42,775 nt of DNA from JBHIEE01 sp046760445 (GTDB lineage Bacteria > Acidobacteriota > Aminicenantia > JdFR-78). Of the stretch, positions 12,624 to 19,592 are shown one piece after another. Each line of letters starts with the position of its first letter. Positions within the stretch are counted from its first letter, which is position 1. The notes below the pieces were generated by a model. The model had not been told where the DNA came from, did no database searches, and saw only the letters and a program-made list of their open reading frames with translations. The DNA lies in NCBI GenBank assembly GCA_046760445.1, contig JBHIEE010000008.1, forward strand, positions 1 through 42,775, in the 5' to 3' direction. Both the position numbers and the translations under genes were made by a program.

Positions 12624-13436
12624 TTAGTGGCCCCAGTCCCGGGAATATAAAAAATCAAGAGTAACTGTCCGTTTGGAAATTTTAGCAATTGCGGGCAGTT
12701 TTCTTTTGAATTGATAATTTTTGACTAAAGAAATAATTCTTTCCACTTTTTCTCTTCTATATCCAGAAGAAATTACTCTTGCTTTGGATTTTCTTTGATC
12801 AATTAATTGATATAATATCTCATCCATTTCCGAATAACTCAGTCCCAATTCACCTTCATCTGTCTGGCCTGGCCACAGACCAGCTGAGGGAGTTTTATTT
12901 ATAATTTTCTCGGGAACTCCAAGATGATGAGCCAATTGAATAATCTGGGTTTTATAAAGATCCCCTAGAGGATTGATTGCACAGGCTAAATCCCCGTAAA
13001 TTGTTCCATAACCCAAAAGAAGTTCGGTTTTATTGCTTGTGCCTAAGACCAGTGCTTTTTCTCGGGCTGAATGGTCATAGAGAATGGCCATTCTTTCTCG
13101 AGCCATCTTATTTCCTTTTAAAATCTTGTTTTCAGTGGGATAATTTTTAAAATAGGTATCGATCATTGGAGAAATATCTATCACTTTATATCTTATTCCT
13201 AAGGTTTGGGCGATATTTTGGGCATCTTTGACATCTTCTCGTTTAAGATTTTTATAAGGCATTATTAAAGCCAATACATTTTCTTTTCCCAATGCTTTTT
13301 GAGCTAAAAAAGTACATACTGTTGAGTCTAATCCCCCAGAAAGGCCAAGAACAGCTTTATAGAAACCGAATTTCTTTAGCTCTTCCTGAATGAATCTTGT
13401 TAAAATTTTTTCTATTAAACTACAGTTAATTTTCAT
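12624..13436 (-). CDS. nadE: NAD+ synthase, NadE catalytic subunit
   Basis: NadE adenylates deamido-NAD and amidates it to NAD+. The PP-loop ATP pyrophosphatase motif GLSGGLDSTVC is near the N-terminus, followed by VLALIMPYK, ILYDHSAREKALVLGTSNKTELLLGYGTIYGD (split here by ordinary family residues) and PSAGLWPGQTDEGELGLSY, the characteristic acceptor-site segment. The start at 13436 gives 270 residues and matches the family's N-terminal helix; an ATG at 13472 would add 12 residues and overlap the upstream gene. The gene immediately follows a stand-alone nitrilase-type amidase (7-nt gap), so glutamine-dependent synthesis is probably achieved by two separate subunits. Confidence 0.93.
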   Translation of the reverse strand: MKINCSLIEKILTRFIQEELKKFGFYKAVLGLSGGLDSTVCTFLAQKALGKENVLALIMPYKNLKREDVKDAQNIAQTLGIRYKVIDISPMIDTYFKNYPTENKILKGNKMARERMAILYDHSAREKALVLGTSNKTELLLGYGTIYGDLACAINPLGDLYKTQIIQLAHHLGVPEKIINKTPSAGLWPGQTDEGELGLSYSEMDEILYQLIDQRKSKARVISSGYRREKVERIISLVKNYQFKRKLPAIAKISKRTVTLDFLYSRDWGH

Positions 13437-13443
13437 GCTGAGT

Positions 13444-14310
13444 TCATTCGATTTCGAGAGTAGTTGCTTCATTTTCCCAGATTATTCTTTCCAATTCCTT
13501 GAGGATAAGTTCAGGGTTATCATCTCTTTTATAAGGCGCAGTAATTCTTGCCAGTCTAATTTCATTCAAATCAATCTCTTGAGTAAGAAAATCCTCTTCA
13601 ACATAAGGGGACATCTTGAGTAATTCACCCAATGGGTTATAAATAAATGAACCTCCTCCAAAGCATAAACCTTCCTCAAACCCTACACGATTACAATAGA
13701 CTATGAAACTGGTGGTAAGCCGGGCAACATTTTCGCCCATCACTTCCCAAAAACGAGCGCTTTCAAAATAGCCCTTTTCTGAAATTCCTCTTACAGGACT
13801 GTTACTGATAACCACAATGATTTCTGCTCCTCCAACAAAAAGTAGGTAAGAGACTGGAAATTGAAGAAAATCCCGACAGATTAGAATTCCCATTTTACCA
13901 AACTTACTCCGAATAACTTTGAAATTTTTTCCACGAGCAAAGAAACGAGCTTCTTCAAAGATACCATAATTGGGCAGGAAAGCTTTGCGGTGAATGTGGG
14001 CTACTTTTCCCTGACTGAAGAATGCCGCAGAATTATAAAAAATTCCTGCCTCATTCTCCTCAACAAATCCAATTATAAAAGAAATATCCTGGCTGATTTT
14101 TTTAAATTCAGAAAAATAAGAGTTGTTTTCTGGATGAAGGGCTACTTCAGAAATTAAGTCCTGAAGAGAATATCCTGTTAAACTTAACTCTGGAAAAACA
14201 ATCAAATCTGTTTTTTCTTTTTTTGCTTTATCAAGTAATTCTAAATGAATTTGAAAATTCCTCTTTACATCGCCTAAATGGGGTGCCATCTGAACAACAG
14301 TTACTTTCAT
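13444..14310 (-). CDS. Carbon-nitrogen hydrolase, probable glutaminase partner of NadE
   Basis: This 288-residue nitrilase-superfamily amidase has the complete catalytic triad: Glu in LIVFPELSLTGYSLQDL, Lys in HRKAFLPNYGIFEEARFF and Cys in MGILICRDF. These segments closely resemble the N-terminal glutaminase domain of fused glutamine-dependent NAD synthetases, including the T-G-Y-S/P-L-x-D-L and N-Y-G-x-F-x-E-x-R-x-F signatures. Its position immediately before nadE suggests it feeds ammonia from glutamine to NadE. The predicted promoter lies 9 nt from the ATG, implying an almost leaderless transcript. A separate amidase role is possible but less likely. Confidence 0.9.
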   Translation of the reverse strand: MKVTVVQMAPHLGDVKRNFQIHLELLDKAKKEKTDLIVFPELSLTGYSLQDLISEVALHPENNSYFSEFKKISQDISFIIGFVEENEAGIFYNSAAFFSQGKVAHIHRKAFLPNYGIFEEARFFARGKNFKVIRSKFGKMGILICRDFLQFPVSYLLFVGGAEIIVVISNSPVRGISEKGYFESARFWEVMGENVARLTTSFIVYCNRVGFEEGLCFGGGSFIYNPLGELLKMSPYVEEDFLTQEIDLNEIRLARITAPYKRDDNPELILKELERIIWENEATTLEIE

Positions 14311-14319
14311 TTTATTCTG

Positions 14320-14348
14320 TAAATATCACATTTTAATTTAAATTGCAA
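14320..14348 (-). promoter_or_regulatory. Promoter of the glutaminase-nadE unit, near-leaderless
   Basis: On the minus strand TTGCAA (14348-14343), a 17-nt spacer and TATTTA (14325-14320) precede the ATG at 14310 by only 9 nt, so the 5' UTR would be about 2-3 nt. Confidence 0.55.
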
Positions 14349-14391
14349 TCAAACTCGAAAAAGTAAATTCAGGAGGGAAAAGAATAATTCA

Positions 14392-15153
14392 TTAAATTTT
14401 AACTTCTTTCACTCCCCGGTTCTTTATCTTTTTGGCTGGTATTCCAACGGAGATGGAATATTCAGGTAGAGAATTTATCACCACTGCACCAGCGCCAACA
14501 ACACTTCCTTGACCGATATTCACTCCGTCCAAAACAGTAACCGATGCTCCTAACCAGACATCCTCTCCAATAGTTATTCCTCCCTTAGAAATTGATGGCT
14601 GGAACATAATTGGTCTGGTTAAATCCTCAAAACTGTGATTTCCTCCAGCAACTAAATAACAATGGCCAGCCAAAAAACAGTATTTACCAAGTGATATTTT
14701 TGTCTCGGAGAGTAAAGAACAATTGGCTGAAATATTGCAGTAATCATCAAGATAAATTGAACCTTCTTTACAACTTAAGATTGCATTTCGACCAATATAG
14801 ACATTATCACCAATTATTATTCCTTCATTCTCTTTACCTTTAGCATCCAGAACAACATTATCGTCAATGAAGGTATTATTGCCAATAACAATTTTTTGGG
14901 GATGTCGAATGGTTATACTCCTGCCAAAAATTACTCCCTTTCCCACCTTTTTAAATATTAAAGGATAAAATATTTTTCTTGAGAAAAATCCAATTGCTCC
15001 CGGAAGCCACGAAAAAAGAAGAATAATAAATTCATATTTAACCAATAACCACAGGTTTTTCTTGCCAATAAAGAGTTCAAAATACTTATCAAAAACCGAT
15101 TTTTCTTTATTGATTAGAGTTTTCTGGGTGCTTCCTTGAGTAGTTTTTTCCAT
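14392..15153 (-). CDS. Hexapeptide-repeat O-acyltransferase (WbbJ/LacA type)
   Basis: This 253-residue protein has a hydrophobic helix near residues 35-55, then left-handed beta-helix hexapeptide repeats from about 80 to 240. Visible turns include IVIGNNTFIDDNVVLDA, IIIGDNVYIGRNAILSC, ITIGEDVWLGASVTVLDG and IGQGSVVGAGAVV, ending in VGIPAKKIK. Such enzymes use acetyl-CoA or other acyl-CoA to O-acylate sugars; the catalytic His is in AGGNHSFEDLTRP. An envelope sugar is the likely acceptor given the neighbouring glycan genes. Its predicted promoter places transcription at the start codon. Confidence 0.88.
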   Translation of the reverse strand: MEKTTQGSTQKTLINKEKSVFDKYFELFIGKKNLWLLVKYEFIILLFSWLPGAIGFFSRKIFYPLIFKKVGKGVIFGRSITIRHPQKIVIGNNTFIDDNVVLDAKGKENEGIIIGDNVYIGRNAILSCKEGSIYLDDYCNISANCSLLSETKISLGKYCFLAGHCYLVAGGNHSFEDLTRPIMFQPSISKGGITIGEDVWLGASVTVLDGVNIGQGSVVGAGAVVINSLPEYSISVGIPAKKIKNRGVKEVKI

Positions 15154-15159
15154 ATCTGT

Positions 15160-15188
15160 ATCTTACGGAAAATTTCTTAAGAATTCAA
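15160..15188 (-). promoter_or_regulatory. Promoter of the acyltransferase gene, predicted leaderless
   Basis: On the minus strand TTGAAT (15188-15183), a 17-nt spacer and TAAGAT (15165-15160) leave six nt before the ATG at 15153, so the expected start of transcription is the A of the ATG. Confidence 0.5.
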
Positions 15189-15195
15189 GATTTAA

Positions 15196-15224
15196 TTGAT
15201 AAGGCTTAATGAATTTGATATAAT
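15196..15224 (+). promoter_or_regulatory. Divergent promoter of the phosphodiesterase/sulfatase-like operon
   Basis: TTGATA (15196-15201), a 17-nt spacer and a perfect TATAAT (15219-15224) leave 8 nt before the ATG at 15233, so the transcript should be leaderless or nearly so. It overlaps the divergent acyltransferase promoter on the other strand; their -35 boxes lie about 7 nt apart. Confidence 0.7.
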
Positions 15225-15232
15225 CCATCTTA

Positions 15233-16564
15233 ATGAAATTCAAGATCTTTATAATAATAACCTTAGTAATTCTTGCTTTTATTTTTCTACTATTTTTTTT
15301 GAGAATCCATCAACCTAATAAAAAATCTATTAACTCTCCCCAAGTAGTAATTATTGGCCTGGATGGAGCGGGTTGGAATTTGATTAATCCTCTTCTTGAA
15401 GACAAGAAGCTGCCTAACCTAAGAAATTTAATGAAAAAAGGAAGCTACGGAACTTTAAAAACTATTAAACCAACAAAATCAGCTGTTATCTGGACTTCTA
15501 TTGCTACTGGAAAATCAATGGTCAAACATGGAATTGTAGACTGGACCTATGTAAATAATAACAATATAGTGGTTCCCTATCGTCGGAGCGAAAGGAGAGC
15601 TAAAACTTTTTGGAATATTCTAAGCGAAAAAGGAATAAGAGTCGGGGTGATTAATTGGTTTATTACCTTTCCTCCTGAAAAAGTAAATGGATTTATGGTT
15701 TCGGAAGAATTTAGACATGGAGGACGGAGAGATTTATCTGAAATTAAAGTTACTTATCCAAGAGGCTTACAAAAAAAACTACATTTTACTTTTCAAAATA
15801 AAAAAGATTTCCCTAAAATCTTAGAAGAAGAAAAGATGCCTGACTATAGGCGGTGGGAGTGGATTGGAGAAGGGCCTAAAAAATTGGCTCCTTTTTTCGC
15901 AAATTTTGTCATTCAAGAAAAAACTGTTGAATTAGCTAGTTTGTATCTTTATAAGAAATTCCTGGTGGATGTTTTTGCCACATATTTCCGGCTGATTGAT
16001 GTTGTTTCACATTTTGCTTGCGGTTACATAGATCCACAATTATTAGAGAAAGGAATGGAGGAAGAAAAGAAAGGGGAAGTTTCAAAAGAAACCTTAGCTT
16101 TAATTGATCGAGCATTCAGTAAGATAGTTGAGCCAATTTATTCCTATTCAGACCGAATTTTAGGAAGATTTCTGAAATTAACAAATTCTCAGACCACATT
16201 TATTGTTATTTCAGATCATGGATTCTGCTTTCATAATGGAGGTTATGGACACTATGATACCCCCCGGATTCCTCACGGAATAATTTTAATCAAAGGACCT
16301 CACATTAAAAAGCGATATAAAATTAGGAATGCTCACATTTATGATATTGCACCAACCATTCTTTATTTGCTTGATCTTCCAGTGGCCAAAGATATGGACG
16401 GCAAAGTGTTAACCGAAGTTTTTGAGGAGGGATTCTTGAAGAAAAGACCAATCAGGTATATTGAGAGTTACGAAGGAGAAGTTGGAGTAAAAGAGGAAGA
16501 AAGAAAAAAAGTTTTAGATGAAAAATTATTAGAAGAACTCCGCGCCTTGGGTTATATTAAATAA
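15233..16564 (+). CDS. Membrane-anchored type I phosphodiesterase/alkaline phosphatase superfamily protein
   Basis: This 443-residue protein has an N-terminal hydrophobic anchor (about residues 4-24) and a periplasm-facing catalytic domain. Superfamily metal motifs: VVIIGLDGAGWNLI (first metal Asp), LPNLRNLMKKGSYGTL, PTKSAVIWTSIATGK (nucleophile region), VISDHGF and a late GGYGHYDTPRIPHG (His/Asp ligands). It belongs with nucleotide pyrophosphatase/phosphodiesterase-like proteins acting on phosphodiesters or phosphosugars. It ends in ELRALGYIK, the same C-terminal signature as the two following large genes (LKALGYIR/K), which suggests a shared docking or sorting tail. It is the first gene of a three-gene unit, 11 nt before the next. 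Confidence 0.85.
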   Translation: MKFKIFIIITLVILAFIFLLFFLRIHQPNKKSINSPQVVIIGLDGAGWNLINPLLEDKKLPNLRNLMKKGSYGTLKTIKPTKSAVIWTSIATGKSMVKHGIVDWTYVNNNNIVVPYRRSERRAKTFWNILSEKGIRVGVINWFITFPPEKVNGFMVSEEFRHGGRRDLSEIKVTYPRGLQKKLHFTFQNKKDFPKILEEEKMPDYRRWEWIGEGPKKLAPFFANFVIQEKTVELASLYLYKKFLVDVFATYFRLIDVVSHFACGYIDPQLLEKGMEEEKKGEVSKETLALIDRAFSKIVEPIYSYSDRILGRFLKLTNSQTTFIVISDHGFCFHNGGYGHYDTPRIPHGIILIKGPHIKKRYKIRNAHIYDIAPTILYLLDLPVAKDMDGKVLTEVFEEGFLKKRPIRYIESYEGEVGVKEEERKKVLDEKLLEELRALGYIK

Positions 16565-16575
16565 CCAGCCTTGAA

Positions 16576-19500
16576 ATGCCAAATAAGATATTAAAATTAT
16601 TAATTTTTTTGATATGTTTCATATTCTTCTTGACTTGTTCGATTAGCCAGGAAAAGGAATACACCCTTTATCGATTTATCGACCATTTAGATAAAAAAAA
16701 TATAATTTCTTCTCCCTTTGTTGAGTTGAATCAAAAATTCAAGAAAATTAAACAGAAATGGTCAGGTAAAGAGCTTAAATCTATCACAATGAATAAAAAA
16801 TATTTTTCAATCTCTACCCAAGTGCCAGTTTTAGGTTGGGAAGACCAAGGTAAGCCAGAAATGATGAAAATTTCTGTGAAAGGTAAAGAAATACCTTTTC
16901 AGGAAGATTCTTCCCCAAATGTATTTAGCTGGAAGTTAAAAAAGGGAGAGGTTGAAATTGAAGAATTTAATAAAAATGGGCAGAGAACTAAAGTTCTTCT
17001 TTTAAACGAAAAAGAAAGCTTAGAGGAACAGATTATTCTGCCAGATGGAGAATTTGTTTTAGAAATTTGGGCTGAAAGTAAAAACCCTCAAACCCATTTT
17101 TCTGGGTTAAAAATTGATTTAAATAATGAACCAATCGGAGAAATAATAATTGGCCCTTACAAATGTTATAAATTAATTGGTCAGGCAAGGTCGGGATGGA
17201 ATAAATTGGTATTTTTTTATGAAAAATCTATCAGGCTTAAAGAACAATCCGAAAGAGGGTTATATATTGATAAAATTTCGGTTAAATCTTTGAAGGATTT
17301 CATTCTCTTTACCATTCCGGAAAATAAGGAGCACTATTTAACTGCTGAATTTTCTGCTGAATATTTGGCTGAGCCGATTGATGAAATCTTCGAGATAAAA
17401 AAAAATATTGAGTCATCTCAAAGTTATATTCGAGAGATAGAATTTGATTCTTCAGGGAAAAAGAGAATAGAAATCATTGGCTATTCACCATATTTAAATT
17501 CTGTTTTAAATGTAAAATTGAATGACCAAAAAATATACGAAGAAAAAGTGACAACTATTTACCAAGGTATTTTTTTAACCGAAAAGTGGATTGAGAAAGG
17601 AAAACATAATTTAGAGCTCGAGTATCGGTCTCCTCCTCGGGAAAAAGGAAACTTTTATCTTTCAGCCATAATTATTAAAAATCCGAAAAGAGAAATTTAC
17701 CTTCCTTTAGCTAAGATAAAAAATGTAGCCTTTATTTCTGATTTAGCAATTGGGTCGAATTCTTTGGGATTAAAGAAAAAATTAGTAATCCCTAACTTTT
17801 CATGGCAGAGGTCAATATTTATTCCTGATAACGCGATAAATACCATTTTCGCCCCTCCACGTACTTATTTAGAGTTTGAATTAAAAATCTCTCAATCAGG
17901 TGTATTGGAATTTGGATATGGACTTTTAGAAAAATCATGGAAAGAGAAAGGAAATGGAGTTAATTTTAAGATTATTATCCAGGAAAAACGAAAAGGAGAA
18001 GTCATCTTTTCAAAACATCTGAACCCTTATCAAATAAAATCTCACCGTAAACTCTTTCAAAAGAGAATTGACCTTTCCCCTTATTATAACAAAAAAGTTA
18101 AATTAAAATTTGTGACCACTACACCTTCTTTCGAGAAGGAGTCATTAGCTAATAAATCTCAAGCGAGTAAAGAATTTGCTTTTTGGTATAATCCGGTTAT
18201 TTATCAGAGGACAGATGACAGAGGGCAGAGAGCAGATGGCAGAGTAAATGTGATATTGATTTCCATAGATACTCTGAGAGCAGATCATTTAGGATGTTAT
18301 GGTTATAAGAGAGAAACAAGCCCCAACATAGACCGATTAACTTCTGAGGGAGTAGTATTTACTAATGCATTTAGTACAACATCTTGGACTCTCCCAGCTC
18401 ACATTTCTCTCTTAACTTCTCTCGATACTAGACATCACCAAGTGAATAAAGCCAATCCTTATCTGGATAATTCTATAGTTACCCTTGCTGATATATTAAG
18501 AAAAAACGGGTATTTTACTTATGGATTTACTGGAGGAGCATTAGTCAGCCAGCGTTTTGGTTTCTCTAAAGGGTTTGATTTCTATCGTGAATTTAAAGGC
18601 TCACAATCAATCAGAAAATCAGCTGAGGTTTTATATAATAATTTCGATAAGTGGTTAGAAAAGAATAAAGACAAGAAATTTTTTCTTTTTTTACACACCT
18701 ATCAAACTCACGAGCCTTACTATTCACCTTCGCCTTTTAATTCCTTATTTTTCAACAATAAAAAGGCAAAGTGGGAAAAAGCTGATATGAGAAAAATTCT
18801 TTTTAACAATGAACCTAGGCAAAGAAAAAGATTTAATAATGTAACCTCCTTAGAGAAAGAAAATATTATTGCTCTTTATGACGGAGAAATAAGATATACT
18901 GATGAGTGTTTAATTAAACCACTAATTGAAAAATTAAAAAAATTCCATCTCTATCAAAATACAATGATTATCTTAACCTCGGATCATGGAGAAGAATTCT
19001 TTGATCATAGAGCCTGGCTTCATGGTCATTCTTTATACAATGAGTTAATTAAGATTCCTCTAATAGTTAAATTTCCTTTTTCTAAATTTAAAAATTTAAA
19101 ATTAGATAAATTTGTTAGAATAATTGACATAATGCCCACAATACTTGAAGAGGCAGGCATTGACTATTCTTCTTATGAATTAGATGGGTTGAGTTTAATA
19201 AGCATTATTAAAAATAATGAAAAAGAGGAGCGAATTTTTATTGCTGATGTGGGTGCCGAAGGAAATCCTTTTGGCTTGCCATCCAGAATTGCAGTAAATT
19301 TCAATAGATTTAAATTAATTTTAAACAATGATTTTGGCAAACCTCCTGAATATTTTTTTCCTTGTCCTCCGCCAATAGCTAAAGCTGAATTTTACGACTT
19401 AAAAAATGATCCCGTAGAGAAAAAAAATATTGTTCATCAGGAAAAGGGAATGGTTCAGGATTTACTGAAAAAAATTTATAAAATCTACCAATTACGGCCT

Positions 19501-19578
19501 AAAAAAGGACAGAAAAAAAGCAAAGTGCTGGATAAAGAATTGGAAGAAACATTAAAAGCTTTAGGTTATATCAGATAA
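16576..19578 (+). CDS. Large sulfatase-fold envelope enzyme, Thr nucleophile (paralogue 1)
   Basis: This 1000-residue exported protein has a signal or lipoprotein-like N-terminus (Cys near residue 21, weak lipobox). Residues about 30-540 are beta-rich and not recognised. The sulfatase-fold domain (about 557-985) has ILISIDTLRADHLGCYGY (metal Asp565), TSDHGEEF (Asp803-His804) and a later HGHSLYNE. At the nucleophile the sequence is WTLPAH with Thr605 where sulfatases need Cys/Ser in C/S-x-P-x-R, so formylglycine cannot form. Thr nucleophiles occur in phosphoethanolamine/phosphoglycerol transferases and phosphodiesterases of this fold. A linker rich in R, D, G and Q (about 543-556) is encoded by a purine-rich repeat shared with the next gene. 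It is probably a phospho-group transferase or diesterase acting on envelope glycans. Confidence 0.82.
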   Translation: MPNKILKLLIFLICFIFFLTCSISQEKEYTLYRFIDHLDKKNIISSPFVELNQKFKKIKQKWSGKELKSITMNKKYFSISTQVPVLGWEDQGKPEMMKISVKGKEIPFQEDSSPNVFSWKLKKGEVEIEEFNKNGQRTKVLLLNEKESLEEQIILPDGEFVLEIWAESKNPQTHFSGLKIDLNNEPIGEIIIGPYKCYKLIGQARSGWNKLVFFYEKSIRLKEQSERGLYIDKISVKSLKDFILFTIPENKEHYLTAEFSAEYLAEPIDEIFEIKKNIESSQSYIREIEFDSSGKKRIEIIGYSPYLNSVLNVKLNDQKIYEEKVTTIYQGIFLTEKWIEKGKHNLELEYRSPPREKGNFYLSAIIIKNPKREIYLPLAKIKNVAFISDLAIGSNSLGLKKKLVIPNFSWQRSIFIPDNAINTIFAPPRTYLEFELKISQSGVLEFGYGLLEKSWKEKGNGVNFKIIIQEKRKGEVIFSKHLNPYQIKSHRKLFQKRIDLSPYYNKKVKLKFVTTTPSFEKESLANKSQASKEFAFWYNPVIYQRTDDRGQRADGRVNVILISIDTLRADHLGCYGYKRETSPNIDRLTSEGVVFTNAFSTTSWTLPAHISLLTSLDTRHHQVNKANPYLDNSIVTLADILRKNGYFTYGFTGGALVSQRFGFSKGFDFYREFKGSQSIRKSAEVLYNNFDKWLEKNKDKKFFLFLHTYQTHEPYYSPSPFNSLFFNNKKAKWEKADMRKILFNNEPRQRKRFNNVTSLEKENIIALYDGEIRYTDECLIKPLIEKLKKFHLYQNTMIILTSDHGEEFFDHRAWLHGHSLYNELIKIPLIVKFPFSKFKNLKLDKFVRIIDIMPTILEEAGIDYSSYELDGLSLISIIKNNEKEERIFIADVGAEGNPFGLPSRIAVNFNRFKLILNNDFGKPPEYFFPCPPPIAKAEFYDLKNDPVEKKNIVHQEKGMVQDLLKKIYKIYQLRPKKGQKKSKVLDKELEETLKALGYIR
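18183..18339 (+). repeat. Near-identical patch shared by the two large paralogues (copy 1)
   Basis: It matches 21179-21335 with only about eight differences by eye, although flanking DNA has diverged far more. It begins with the purine-rich stretch CAGAGGACAGATGACAGAGG and runs through the first metal-binding motif of the catalytic domain. Confidence 0.75.
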
Positions 19579-19592
19579 AAAAGAGATGATCG

